Assembly (NCBI GenBank): GCA_944472135.2
Contig: OX235262.1
Coordinates: 70,866,887-70,930,886 of the forward strand
Length of the DNA stretch: 64,000 nucleotides
Origin: Trichobilharzia regenti
Taxonomy: Eukaryota; Platyhelminthes; Trematoda; Strigeidida; Schistosomatidae
Direction of reading: 5' to 3'
Numbering within the stretch: the stretch's first letter is position 1; every line of letters begins with the position of its first letter. Both the position numbers and the translations under genes were made by a program. A model generated the notes under the pieces. It had not been told where the DNA came from. It saw only the letters and a list, made by a program, of their open reading frames with translations, and made no database searches. Of the stretch, positions 43,032 to 54,105 are shown one piece after another.

Positions 43032-43149
43032 CAGGGCGGAGGGATAAACTGATAGATAACTGAAGCTTGATTTGTCCAATCAACTGAAAATAAGCGCCTG
43101 TCATGAACGTCTGAAGGATTCTGCTACCCATAAAGAGAACTGTAAAACA

Positions 43150-43950
43150 AACGTCTCGAAGTTGTGTGATTATAACTGATATGCTTATGAACGATAAATT
43201 ATATTCGAATACTGTTTCATTGTGTGATATATCTAATATAGGGACTAATATGAAATTCTACGTTGAAAATCAGTTAGTCAGTCAATCCACTGATCCTTAG
43301 TTTTCATGGATTCTGTAACTGATGAGCACTGTTCACTTACAACTACTATAGAATTGGGTCTCCGATTCTTAGGTTAGAGATTACATTTTTCAAATTTAGT
43401 CAACTTCATTTTTTTCTATCACTATCTTAGTTGAATGGGAATGAACTCATCAGGAGACCGATTCAGAATGGGAAATTAGGTACCGATATCTGAAGAATCT
43501 AGGCCAAGGACAAAACATGTGACTATCATGCAGTGATTTGAAATGAATTCTTGGTTAATCAAATCTTTAATGAAAGGAATTTATTTTGTGTGCAACTGAT
43601 ATCAATATTTATTCGTACTGACATGCATTTGATAACTGACAATTGGAAAAGTTCAGTGAATTTCGTTCGAAAATAAATTATCTTTCATTTACAAGATACT
43701 GACCTTTCTGTAGGTTCCCTTGTCTTGGAAATCTAAATTGTATTGCTGATGTATCATTGGAAAATTTCAAATTTCTTCTCGTTTTAGTTCAGAACAGGCA
43801 AATCTTTATTTCAGCATTTACCACAAGGGATCATTCCCAACTAAGAATTGAAATGCCAACAGAAAATTCGGTGTTTCGATGTAGTGGAGTGAAGAAAAAC
43901 CCAGACAGTCATTTCATTCATTTAAAACCATGCTCATCAGCGATGTACCT
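43150..43950. other. No gene recognised
   Basis: Sequence between the two inverted copies. AT-rich, with no readable protein segment. Confidence 0.4.
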
Positions 43951-43954
43951 AGTT

Positions 43955-44142
43955 AGAATAGAATAGAATAGAATAATAACAGCTTTATTCCAAACGGTAT
44001 TTGTATTAGATTTGGGAACCGTCGTCTGATCCCGTCCTATTGTATAGTTGTGTGTAATTGCACGCAGTGCAGTGGTTGAGCTATTTTAAAGATTTTTTAC
44101 CTTATTAGTGACAACCAATCTAGATTTCGTTAGGATGTTGAA
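43955..44142 (-). mobile_element. Non-LTR retrotransposon 3' end with (TATTC)n tail, inverted copy
   Basis: On the minus strand the repeat shared with 42893-43031 continues into GGAATAAAGCTGTTATTATT (AATAAA signal) and ends in a TATTC pentamer array (43955-43976). That is the organisation of a retrotransposon 3' end with a simple-sequence tail. A related end (AATAATAACAGCTTTGATC) is at 55408. Confidence 0.65.
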
Positions 44143-44179
44143 AATTCCATCTCGAAATAAATAATTTATAAATCACGAA

Positions 44180-45400
44180 TTAGATGTCTTATCAGAAAAT
44201 TCTCATTTTATTTCCGGTATATGGATGACGCCTTTATTCTTTGCGATAACGCTCCAGATAGGAATATAATAATAACTCAATAACAACTCAATGAAGTATA
44301 TTCTGATATGAAATTCACGCGCAAAGAGGAATCCCTGAAAAGAATCGCCTTCCTAGATGTCCTCCTTACAAGAAAAACAAAAAAATGGTAGAATAAAGAG
44401 AAATTTGCAAGGAAAAATCATATGGACAAGACAATATACCCATATTCATTGCTTCGTTCTTCTTCAGTATAAAAGACATTTAGTAAGGACCCTCAGCCAC
44501 AAGGTTAGAGTTGTATCCTCAGAAGAGGTAAATGAAGATGAACTAAAGATTGTATATGATACCCTAATTTAAAATAGCCATCCAGACAAATTTATCAGGG
44601 AACATATGACTAAGAAAGTTGAAGAGAACTATTCGCTATCCATGATCAGGAAGCCTTTATACATATGATTGCAATTCAAGGGTGATATACCTAGTGAAAT
44701 AATTATGAAGAGGTTAAGAAAATGAGTTCAAAGAACTTTTAATACTGGTAAACTAAAAGTCTTATTTTCTACACGATCGGATGTGATTCCTCAAGTAAAA
44801 CATGAAATAACTAGACTAACCACTTGTAATTCTATCTACCAATTCAACTACGCTTGTGGAGCGAGTTATACTGGTCGTTGTTCTAAGAACTTGATTTCTT
44901 ATTCTCGGGAACATCTCACAGTATGGCTAAATAAAGGTGTAGTAAAAACCAGCAACAGTTCCATATAGGACCATCTGGTCTAAACCAGCCACAAAGCTAT
45001 CATTGAATAATCCTTCTCTGTCATCTAGCGGGTACCAAAGAAATTGCCAAAGTACCCAGGTGTCGAATACTTCAAACAGCAGAGGCTACTGAAATCCGCC
45101 TCAAACAACCAGTGCTCTGTGTTCAAAAGAAGCAGGTCCAGACCCTACTGCTGTCCTGGCCTTCAGTAGAGACTGTAAATTCATGAATTTGTATCATTAT
45201 CTTTCCTAATTTTTCTGACATTTAGTTTATTGTTAAGTTGATGCTGTTGAACTGTTATCTGTTGGTATTATTGATTCGATCTTATTTAAACAACATTAAT
45301 GTTGTTATAACACTAATTCATTCACTGTTATGTATATATAACTGTAGAAACTAATGAGGAGCAGGTTATCGAAAAGAATATTCTCTTTTCAGTAAGCATT
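44180..45400 (+). mobile_element. Penelope-like element: end of reverse transcriptase, linker, GIY-YIG, tail
   Basis: The only PLE copy here with reverse-transcriptase sequence: YMDDAFILCDN (about 44220, the catalytic Y-x-DD box) and KRIAFLDVLLTRKT (about 44340). The linker follows in broken frames, then the nuclease start CNSIYQFNYACGASYTGRC and SREHLTVWLNKG (44820-44945), and a C-terminal LCVQKK-like region (about 45120). The tail (ATCGAAAAGAATATTCTC) resembles family C. Several frameshifts. Upstream RT motifs are missing. Confidence 0.7.
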
Positions 45401-45514
45401 CTTTTGAAAATCGTGAATTAGTTTGCATGTCACAAATGTGATGGAATCAAGCAATAGGAAATTCAATATTTCAGTATATATTGGTTAGAAAAAATCAATT
45501 ATTACTAGAAAAGA

Positions 45515-45660
45515 ATGTTTCTTCCTAGTTTGGGAATCATCGGCAATACGCACCCACTGAGGTTCGAACCCAGAACTTTCCGGTTACAATGGTTCTCTAA
45601 CTGATGTCAATTCGTGGTCATACTCGAAAAACAAACCTAATCCTTACAAATCAACTCTTG
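45515..45660 (-). repeat. Hammerhead-type SINE, partial
   Basis: CGCACCCACTGAGGTTCGAACC on the plus strand gives the B-box region, and TTTCTTCCTAGTTTGGGAAT the stem II region, on the minus strand. CUGANGA is altered (GCCGATGA). Confidence 0.55.
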
Positions 45661-46490
45661 AAATGAAAAGAATGTTGTTATTTTGTTCAGGTAGAAACTG
45701 TGACCTTCAGAATTAGGTAGAATTAGTTTGTTAGCATGATTTTTAACTTAATTCTTTTTCTGTTTTTATTTATCGAATCATCTAAAGTACATTAGAATAG
45801 TAGGAAAACTAATAAGCAAAAACAATAACCGTAATTTTCAGACATGTTTATATTTATCACTATTTACATTTTTGTTTTAAACTTTCCGCCATATTATATT
45901 GAACTTTGAATATAGCGTTATAAGTGTTTTGTTTGAAAGTGTATACACCAATCTTAAATAAGAAAAACAAGGAATTTTGGTGGAAAAATCAAACTATGAA
46001 CTGTAATGCATTAACTTGTAAAGAATCAAATATACATTGATTTTAAATATCAAATAAGATAACATAATCAGTAGACTAACATTAATAATAATATTTTGAA
46101 CACAATACAGATTTATACTCTACGGTGTATGTAAGTCATGAAAAGATTGTTTATATGTTTATTATGTGTATATGAATGTGTGTAGGCAGTAAAGGTCAGT
46201 CATATAGTCAACAACACTCATTTTGACGTTTGGTATTGATACGCCTACATATATTGTTCAGCATATGTGTAAGACTTCGGAATTGTGGTATTATGTAATT
46301 CCAGATCCATTTGTTTATGGGATACACAGCACACAGTGGAATAGTAATTATTAACTAGACGACGTTTTCACGAATACACACAACTTCGAAACTCCTTTCT
46401 AGTTCTTCTTTCCGATTTTTTTAAGTGTAGTAGAACTTATTTCTAAATATCTTGAACAGGTGTTAAATCTTTTCTATTGGACACAGTCTC
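45660..46490. other. No gene recognised
   Basis: AT-rich; no supported feature. Confidence 0.45.
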
Positions 46491-46765
46491 AGTTGATTTG
46501 AAAAACAAATTTTCTTATATGATGGTAGAGGCTACAGATCGATTGAAGTGAGAAGTTAGGTACCGTATCCCTGAACTCCTGATGCCTGCGAGTCAGATCG
46601 AAATCGTCTAAACTTGGGATTGCTGTTTCTTTCGTTCGCCACCAAACTCATCAGGGATGTATCCAGCTTGAGTTAGTTCAGGGAATCGAATCACTTGAAT
46701 CCATTCGAAATCTGGCCAGCCACTTTGACGAACTGAGAGTACATTGAATCCAAATAAATCTGAGG
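46490..46765 (+). repeat. Dispersed repeat R1, diverged
   Basis: GAGTCAGATCGAAATCGTCT, ACTCATCAGGGATGTATCC and AATCACTTGAATCC follow the R1 order. Confidence 0.5.
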
Positions 46766-47470
46766 TTTGTAAATTACACATTTCGATGTGAAATTATCTA
46801 GATTTCTTATCTTTGTTGGTGTAGTGGAATAATTGTTTAGAAAATTCCTCCTGGAAGATCTAATTACTATATTGAAAGTTATTTAGATGTTTCAACTAAC
46901 TTTGTAATTACTATTCCTTTTTCTCCCCTAGACTGTATACCATTTTTCTTATATTTTCATGTTATGTGTTGACTTAATCCTCATTAATTCTCTTTCTCGC
47001 CGTTTTATCTCTAATTTTAATGCTGCTCTTTGTGGTTGAGCAATACATTGATAATGTTTTGTTTTACGTTGCGACTTTGTTTGACTGAATCGAGGTCATT
47101 CTGACCTTGAACTGTCTGACTTACTAGTTTCAACATAGAACTTTTCGCGGATGTGCAGAAGTTCGATTTACCACACCCCATGTAGCACACAAAGCAGCAG
47201 AACAGAGTAGAGATAGATGCAAACGGCAGATAATAAACAGAATTGCGACGGAAAAAGAATATTAATATGGAAGAGCAATATAGTTTTATTGGATATTATA
47301 AATTACAAGGAGTGAATGAATCTGAGCTAGCCACTGAGAACAATTTTGAGCCATATCACCAATTGTCTCTAGTTTTCATTGGTTTCTACCTCCCCGAGGA
47401 CCCCAACTAGGAAGTCTACACCTCCCGACGTGGCTGGCTTAAACTAACTGTTGTGGATTTTCATGAACTG
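46765..47470. other. No gene recognised
   Basis: Contains a strong acceptor-like CTATTCCTTTTTCTCCCCTAG (AG at 46930-46931) followed by 35 open codons, but the peptide looks like random T-rich translation; not called. Confidence 0.35.
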
Positions 47471-48350
47471 ATGAAGCCTTGTTTTCGTTTGACAACCACT
47501 AGGCCTTTTTTCAATCTTATCCTGTTTCAGCTAACACTTCCAGTGAAGAAAGGTGATAGCTAGAAATGCATGCATGATACATATCCTAACCATCTCAATC
47601 GGTGTAAATTTACAGCCTCGTAGATTGATTTCCCTTCCTTACCTATCTAACTTGAATGTTGTTCACCTTATTATGTGATGAGAGTTGGCTACTAGCCAAA
47701 ATTGGTAGACAGTATTTTACGTTAATGTTATGTCCCCAATATTTGTCGTGAGAAAAAAAATGAACAAAGACTAATTCAATAACCAACCACAGCAGATTTT
47801 GCGTTGATGGATACAGTTAGCATATAGATGATCTGACATTCAAGAAAGAGCCACAAAGAGATGCAAGGTTAACTTTCTGTGAGAAACAACCAATCAGAAG
47901 ACTGTGTTTTTCTGCTAACAATAATCTATAATATGTACATGAAAATGTATAAATATGTGTTGATTTCCTTAATAAACGATCTGTTGCCTGGCCCTTGTCT
48001 TCCGTTGTTACAATTATACCACTTCACAAAGGAGATAGATCTCGGGTACCTATGATAAAAGACAGCTAGACTTTTCATATCTTCCACTTTCAGTGTCCAG
48101 GTCTCACATTCATAAAGAAGGACAGAGCGGAGTGCTGAGCAGTGCACATGTCCTTTGATCGACCGCCGGTTATCCTATCTACGTCAGATGGCGTAAGTTG
48201 GTGTATACCAAACGATCCTTCTGTATCCGTGCTGAGACTTCGTCAGCGATCAACCCATAGCTGACGAAATCTTCTCCTGGACTGTCTGACGGAAGCATCG
48301 GTGTGCAATTCTTGTGGACAGAGTTTTATCCCCACTTTGATGCGAATATT
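47470..48350 (-). mobile_element. Second RTE-type LINE (GCETW family), split by an LTR
   Basis: Minus strand from 48350: ALRSVLLYECETWTLKVEDM and KSLAVFYHR run to WYN at about 48017. The frame resumes on the far side of the LTR (below 47674) with KVNNIQVR, a KEGKS-like block and TD*DG for HRLRWLG. This is the same family as 41690-42300. The LTR at 47674-48012 sits exactly between the two halves. Confidence 0.7.
47674..48012 (+). mobile_element. Solo LTR, family 1 (339 bp), nested in RTE copy
   Basis: TGTGATGAGAG...TTGTTACA, aligning along its length with 2010-2320 in the opposite orientation. It carries TGTATAAATATG (TATA-like) and AATAAACGATC. ATTA stands at 47670-47673 and 48013-48016, a 4-bp target duplication. 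It divides an RTE reading frame, so it inserted later than that LINE. Confidence 0.8.
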
Positions 48351-48547
48351 CTACTTAAATCTAAGTATTTCTTACAGCTGGATTTTGGTCAGCTAATTTT
48401 CTTCGACAGTACTTGTTTTATACCCAGAAAATTACCCTGTCTGTATAGCAGTGTACAGCAGTGTTGGGGGAATTTGTAGTTTTCGATGTTGCATAGAACC
48501 ATATATAGATTTATCAACAAATAATAAATTTTTTGCTATCTTTACAG

Positions 48548-48661
48548 CATTTTCTGACTATGCACCTTTCAGGAAGTTTTGTCAGCTATGCAGTAGAACG
48601 CAAAGATCGGTTCCCTGCATTCAGACCTCAACGAGTTGGTTTTGGTCGTCTACTAGCCTAG
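48548..48661 (+). CDS. Candidate terminal exon, unknown product
   Basis: Acceptor TTTTTTGCTATCTTTACAG (AG at 48546-48547), then 37 codons in phase 0 and TAG. The peptide (SYAVERKDRFPAFRPQRVGF near its end) is Arg/Pro-rich and the stretch is richer in G+C than its flanks. AATAAA occurs about 90 bases later (CAATAAACC, about 48749), as in a 3' UTR. Other frames are also open across the region, which lowers confidence. No domain recognised. Confidence 0.35.
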   Translation, partial: HFLTMHLSGSFVSYAVERKDRFPAFRPQRVGFGRLLA

Positions 48662-48779
48662 ATTTCATGAAGATTCATTATTTTCTGCTTGTCCCTTGTC
48701 CACCACTTCTATCTACGCTTTTTACCTCACGTTTATTGCAAGGTATTCAATAAACCAAACTCTTCTGTCTAACAGTCTC

Positions 48780-49295
48780 TGCAGGATCCATTGTCTGCTA
48801 TCATCTGTTTTTAAGTGAATTCGTGCATGCTTCTAATTACTACTTTTATTTGTGCCGTGCTAAGACATGTAACGTCATCCAGTTAGTACAACTGCTTCAA
48901 TGTGTGACATACATCTAATATACAAATAGTTATTAAGCTGTGTTTAAGAAAATAGTATTAATCCAGCATCGTCTGACTATGACAGACAATGTTCAACCTG
49001 TTGGCGTAATTTGTTTTATTTTGGGTTTTTTTCTTTTTCCACCTATACAAAGTTGACAGTCATATCATGTCACTTGGCCTTTTCATGACTAACTTTAATC
49101 GTATCACAATAAAGGTCCAATTATGAAGTTGAAATTTAAAAATTACTTATTAGATAAAATGTCTCTCCTGTCAGAAATTAGACGGTTGTCAGTATTGTTA
49201 TAGTTTCTTTTATTTACTGTCTAATATGTGTATGCTTGTGTGCGTGTGTCGATTTGTGAATCCTTGTCATCCCCCCGTTTGAAATAAGACAGACT
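48780..49295. other. No gene recognised
   Basis: AT-rich with GT-rich patches near 49228. No supported feature. Confidence 0.4.
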
Positions 49296-49298
49296 TAC

Positions 49299-49319
49299 CT
49301 TACAGTGCATATCTGATAC
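49299..49319 (-). CDS. Possible 21-bp micro-exon
   Basis: On the minus strand a 21-base block stands between an acceptor-like CAAGTATTCAG and a perfect donor GTAAGT. Its length is divisible by three and it reads VSDMHCK in phase 0. Schistosomes are known for micro-exon genes built of such exons. The pyrimidine tract is weak and no linked exon is proven. Confidence 0.25.
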
Positions 49320-49589
49320 CTGAATACTTGGCTATATTGGAAACAGAAGTACCTTTGAAGTTAATTCCTTCACATTCACACTTTTTATTAGGCTTGAGAT
49401 TTTGACGACATATTCCGCCTTGATGGATTCGAAGAAGGACAGTAGCCAATTATTCGTTTAAATGAAATCTGTTTATTCTGTTGACCAATTGGACCGAAAT
49501 GTTTGGCTACTGTTGATTTGTCTGCTCCTTGGTATGGGTACTTTGATGATTTGTGAGGACTAACGCGGCGTTATTTGATTGATGATGAC

Positions 49590-49765
49590 TGGGAGTGATA
49601 TTCAAGATGCGAATTTCACTCTATATAATACTTATCAGTTGGATGTAACATCACTTACTGGGTAGTGCAGGGACATGCAGTTGACAAGTCCTGTATGGGA
49701 CGAAATTCACTTTCTGCATTCTGCTGTTAGTAACATCTATAAAATAATACAAAACTCAGGTTTAA
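49590..49765. repeat. Decayed Sm-alpha-type SINE pair
   Basis: The plus strand shows GATGCGAATTTCACTC (minus-strand hammerhead flank) at 49606 and then GACAAGTCC...GGGACGAAATTC at 49684-49706 in plus orientation, where stem II and GAAA survive. The CUGANGA box is TTGACAA. Confidence 0.45.
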
Positions 49766-49964
49766 AACTTTTTATCTGCAGTTATTTATTAATTATTATA
49801 AAATGGAAGTATCACTGATTTCATTGAATTAATCACTGGTACTTGAAAATGACATCATGCACTTCAACAGTGCTTTCTGTTTCTTTATCACCACAGGTAA
49901 ATATGAAAAATACTTAAATCTCCTTAGTTGATAGTGACATTAACTGTCCTTAAAAAGAAAACCA

Positions 49965-50110
49965 TTTATCACTAGATAGTTGTTTCGTCCAAATTTTAAA
50001 TTCTTCAGTGTGGGGGGAGGGGCTCCAACGAACTAAGAATGTAAGGTCTCGAGATTAGCCCGTTGACCGTTCAACCACTGACTCGTAATTCCAATGGTGG
50101 GAGAATGAGA
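49965..50110 (-). repeat. Degenerate hammerhead-type SINE
   Basis: TAGTTGTTTCGTCCAAATTT and AATTCTTCAGTGTGG preserve GAAA and CTGAAGAA-like elements on the minus strand. The tRNA-like head (GTTCAACCACTGACTCG) is recognisable. Confidence 0.5.
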
Positions 50111-50214
50111 AGCCACTTGAATAAAACAGTTGATTAAAGTTCTTCAAAATGGTGCTGAAGATGAAGTTGAGAAAAAAGGTGTCACTAGGTACATTTTACG
50201 TTGGTAAATAAAAT

Positions 50215-50780
50215 AAGGACTATTATAATTCATTCTTTGACTTCGGGGTGGAATGCAGAGCTTCAGTAGCATATCTTCATAAGACTGTATTCTCTGTTAT
50301 CACTCTTAAATGGTTCCATTACTACCCACCAGCTTTCATTTCCCAGCATATAATCTCCATGTCATTCTTGGACGCCCTCCTCGTTGCTTCTATTCCGGTT
50401 CAACTCAACGGACTGATGTGTGATATCACTTGATAGTCTTCACAGCATATGTCCAATCTATCTCCATTTCATTTGGCATACTTGTTGGTTCATTGCAAGG
50501 GTTCCTTGTCGCCTATGTTCACCAATCTGATCTGCAATATATAGCGATGACAGAAACTGATGGAAAATGCTGTTGGTGACATACCAAGTCTTTGAACCAT
50601 GTGGAATCACTAATTTGACATTTATAACAAAAATTCGGATGTTATCCTTTGTGCTCATTGCTATGATGTGGATCACCACAGTGATTCCAGGGTAATGAAC
50701 TCCTGTTTTCATTTCACGAATCGTTCCTGACTGAATTTGACGCCCTCTGCCTGTAGTTGGAACGATGTTGTCAGTTCAGG
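50215..50780 (-). mobile_element. RTE-clade LINE 3' end, degenerate
   Basis: Minus-strand islands: IRIFVINVKLVI (RIFNTNVKSV), KLCH/FHQFLSSLYIADQIGE (LQTFINKCLR..) and QQVCQMKWR (NMQEKVE). Tail near 50220 (GAATTATAATAG). Confidence 0.55.
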
Positions 50781-50917
50781 TAAGTGAAAGACACTAATTC
50801 CTTATTATTAGTATTTATTTTTGTTGGATACGGTGGCCTGCTTAAATAACGGAGCTATCAGGATTTCCATCAAAATGCTTAAAATTTTCTGTATTTCTTA
50901 TTGTTTCAATCATGCAG

Positions 50918-51019
50918 TTAAATCAAGTGATCTCATCAAGTGACCTCATGAACTTGCTTACATATTTAATTGGCTTTCAACAAAACGCTGTGCAATCCTC
51001 AGAGGAAATGAAGAAATAA
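50918..51019 (+). CDS. Candidate terminal exon, unknown product
   Basis: Good acceptor TATTGTTTCAATCATGCAG (AG at 50916-50917), then 33 codons in phase 0 and TAA. The peptide, with SSDLMNLLTYLIGFQQNAV followed by a charged end, looks like an amphipathic helix. AATAAA overlaps the stop (about 51014). Length is within chance limits and no upstream partner exon was found. No domain recognised. Confidence 0.4.
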   Translation, partial: LNQVISSSDLMNLLTYLIGFQQNAVQSSEEMKK

Positions 51020-51179
51020 AAAAACAGATTTGGTTCTTTCTTCATATGCAATAATAATACGTCACATGTTATACTTCAGATTATTACCTTACATGTGAAT
51101 CCTGTGTGGAGAAGAAATATTTTGGAACTAAATACACTGGAAGTTTATATACCATTTGTCTATATAATGTCTGAAATTA

Positions 51180-51790
51180 AGCTTTTTATTGTTATTAAAT
51201 ACCCACACCGCCTTTATCTTTTCTGGTGTTCGCCCGAAGTCTTGTGTTGATTATCCCCTCTGTCGGCTTGCAAGTATTCCCTTGTCCAGCTTGTAAAGTA
51301 TAAACCATTCATGAAATCTTGATCTTCTGGGCTTTTTTATGAGTTCAGAATATGCCCATCCTGCCAATGACTATGGTCTTTGACATCATCAAGTCCACTG
51401 TAATCAGGAATATAAGTGAGAGTAGTCAGCCTTGCCTTGCTTCTATCTTCAATTTCAAGGCTGTGTTAAGCTTCCATTTCCTAATAAATTGGAATTTGTC
51501 TTCATCACATAGCTTTCTAATAAGGTTTATCAATATTTGTGACATTGCACTTCGCAATTTTGAAATAGTAGCACAATTATTTGGCAGTCGGAGCTACCGA
51601 AGACTTTTCAGAGTCAATGAAGTTGAGTTAGAGAATTAACTGTCATTCTATGCTATGTTTTTCTGACGCTGTGTTTTGTTGTGCTTTGGTTGGCGAATAT
51701 CACGTTTTCTCCGAATTCAGACTGTTCCAGAAAAAGTCTTCCACCCAAAGAATCTTTTAGTTTCTCTAGGATGAGTCAGATTATTATTTT
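51180..51790 (-). mobile_element. RTE-clade LINE, reverse-transcriptase core remnant
   Basis: Minus strand: an NFIDFEKVFGSS-like start (about 51620), the QNCEVQCHKY region, QGKADYSHLYS for VRQGCLLSP (about 51440) and SLAGWAYSEL (about 51360). This is the middle of the reverse transcriptase in order but with many stops. It probably belongs with the same element as other minus-strand RTE pieces nearby. Confidence 0.5.
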
Positions 51791-51833
51791 AGCTGAAGAA
51801 GTCAGGAGTATGATTCTACGCTAGTTTTTGCCT

Positions 51834-52040
51834 CTACTTACTTAAGTCAGTCTTCCTTGACAGTCTGATGGTGTAGTCTTTTTTTCCCAGTAGGCGTGTA
51901 TCTTTTCTTCCTCCTACATCTTGTGCAGTAGTAGAGTAAGCAAGTCCAATGGCGTCTGTTAACCCCTCTTCAGTGCCTTTATGGGAAATTTTATATGATC
52001 TGGCTGCTTTCCTAGCTGTTAACAACTTCATGTCCTTCAA
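51834..52040 (-). other. Unassigned minus-strand ORF
   Basis: 68 codons, e.g. LTARKAARSYKISHKGTEE and DVGGRKDTRLLGKKDY. Composition is protein-like and it lies just upstream of the RTE reverse-transcriptase remnant, so it may be part of a LINE ORF. I cannot assign it, and it could be an exon. Confidence 0.3.
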
Positions 52041-52044
52041 TACT

Positions 52045-52555
52045 TATGTATCTCTCGGAGGGTTGATATTCATGGGTAGTTATGTGTGAGTTATAAAAGA
52101 CAATAGATTTTTCGAAGCTTTGATTTCTTGTCTTTTTTGCTGGAATGAAATATTTTAATAAGGAATAATTTGGGAAAAGTATGACAGTTGTTTCTGACAC
52201 AATTTTGCATAATTTCACACTAAGAATTATTGTGAAAATTTTTCCCCATAATCGTATGGATATATTACATTCTTATGATAATTCTCAACAAGTCTAAAAA
52301 TGGAACGAATGTATGATCATAGTTGGCAGATCTGTGATCGTATGGTCTAAATTCACCTGTTCACTTGAATTATAATCCTGTCAGGAAAGAAGAAGATATC
52401 ATATGTGCAACTGATCTGTAAACTTGACATTTGACCCTAACGTAGATTAAAAGTTATGTCATTGGATTTTTATTCGTTCATACTACACAGTGAGAACATA
52501 CTTCTCACATCTTAATCTTTCAACTTGTTTCTCTTCTAAAACTATACAACTTCTA
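52045..52555. other. No gene recognised
   Basis: AT-rich sequence between the unassigned minus-strand ORF and the family-2 LTR; no supported feature. Confidence 0.4.
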
Positions 52556-52559
52556 CTAT

Positions 52560-52853
52560 TATGGTGTGTGCTACTGATAAGATTTATCAGTAGTATATAA
52601 AGGGATGTTCATTGGCTTAAAAACATCGAATAGCAGGGAGAGATTTGATATCAGAGGAAGTAAATGATACAACCTTGGGAGACGTGAATGGAACCCGAAG
52701 AAACGCAATATGAAGGCCAGAAGTAGCAGGCACAACACCGAAGATCTGTGAAAGCGGTGATTGGAAGATAAGGTGTACGTAATTTCTTTATATAGAGATA
52801 CAAATTGCAAAAAACGACATTCCTTTACCAAGTTCCTGTTCCCTCCCATTACA
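52560..52853 (+). mobile_element. Solo LTR, family 2 (294 bp)
   Basis: Aligned along its length with 9976-10272. It contains the GATAAGATTTATC near-palindrome and a TATATAAA box (about 52594), and ends CCATTACA. CTAT stands at 52556-52559 and 52854-52857, a 4-bp target duplication. The first TG has decayed to TA. Confidence 0.75.
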
Positions 52854-52929
52854 CTATCACTATTATTAGATGAACCAGTAGTGCTGCTAGTCAGATGGAA
52901 AGGACAAAAACTCAACAGTGATCTTGGAA

Positions 52930-53060
52930 CAAACAGCTCTGTTTGAAGGCAAATTTTGTTCCCTAAGTGGACTGTAATCGCAAACTTAATCCTGACCTTA
53001 ATCTTTCCCTAACCTAACGTAAACTAACCAGCCTCAGGTTTAGAATTACTCCACTTCATT
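52930..53060. repeat. Degenerate TTAACC-rich patch
   Basis: Short runs of CTAACCT/CTTAATC, telomere-like but irregular. They resemble the reverse complement of the GGTTAG-rich core of the element at 56944-57482. Confidence 0.4.
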
Positions 53061-53064
53061 CAAC

Positions 53065-53665
53065 ACATTTTTATATGAAGACGGTGTTATTTACCTGGGA
53101 AGCATCGTTTCAATTACAGGCGGATGGAAATGATGAGGATATCAAGGGGAGGATAGGCAAAGCAAGACAAGCCTTCATTACTCTCAAGTCTGTGTGGAGG
53201 TCAACAGCACTCAGCATGAAAAATAAGATGTGGATTTTCAGCTCCAATGTGAAGTCAGTTAGTGCTACTTTATGGCTCAGAGACTTAGCGCGTCACGAAG
53301 GGCACTTCGAACAAACTACAGACTTTAATCAACAGCTGTCTTCGCTCAATACCAAGACAAAATGGCTAGACAAGGTCAGCAACATGGATCTGTGGGAGCG
53401 AACCAACCTGCAACAAATCTGCAGGAAGAAATAGAGGTAGACTGGTCATCAGACGCTAGGCTCTCTCTCTCTCGAGTGGAACCTGAATGGGAAGCGGCGA
53501 GTTGGTCGTCAGTGTGAGGGTGACATGGAGGAGGTTGTGTGGAGAAGAGATGAAAGCATGTAGGCAGACGTGGAGTCAGGTGGAAACGTTGGCAGAGAAC
53601 CGAATGCACAGGAGACGTGAGGCTGAAGCCCTATGTTCCTATAGGAATTAAAGGAAAAAATAATA
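53065..53665 (+). mobile_element. RTE-clade LINE 3' end, mostly open
   Basis: A 119-codon open frame: QLQADGNDEDIKGRIGKARQ, AFITLKSVWRSTALSMKNKM, WIFSSNVKSVSATLW and NMDLWERTNLQQICRKK. The YLGSI block precedes it in another frame. The 3' end reads GAAGCCCTATGTTCC, TAGGAATTAAAGG, then AATAATATAATA. Among the least decayed RTE tails in the window. Confidence 0.75.
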
Positions 53666-54100
53666 ATATAATATACCTGGCTCCACCGCTTTGTTGTGAC
53701 TAAGAGTTTCAAAGTCATCGGTGCATTCGCGCTGTTAGATATCTAGAGTTTAGCTTCACTAAAATATAAAAGAAACATGTTTTTTTAAATAATTTAAAAA
53801 TGAAAACAAAAAACCCGAATTCTGTGCATTTGTTCATTTAAAATCAATGCAATATTATCATCATCTTATTATCTAACTCAGTAAGTGTTCTGTGTGAATC
53901 ATATCCAAATAAGGTGAATTCAAATTGGCCCATATAATCTTTACTCTCCTATCACATTTCACCTAACCAATCAGAATGAAGAAAAAAAACAAATTGGAAG
54001 TCTAATGCACAAAAATTAATCAATAGCTAATGTATATTGCCTAATTTATAGTTTCTGTTTGGCCCAGTAGGGATAAACATGAAAATTTATGCGTGTATTA
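53665..54100. other. No gene recognised
   Basis: AT-rich; no supported feature. Confidence 0.45.
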
Positions 54101-54105
54101 CTTAC

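Noticed and set aside
46932..47039. Exon after the strong acceptor CTTTTTCTCCCCTAG
   Set aside because: The acceptor is good, but the 35-codon peptide is Phe/Ile/Leu-rich like random T-rich DNA and no donor or poly(A) signal supports it.
49897..49931. Short terminal exon after TTTCTTTATCACCACAG
   Set aside because: Excellent acceptor, but only 11 codons follow; too little to support a call.
52960..53050. Interstitial telomere array
   Set aside because: CTAACC-like words are irregular and few; more likely a relative of the GGTTAG-rich element core at 57100.
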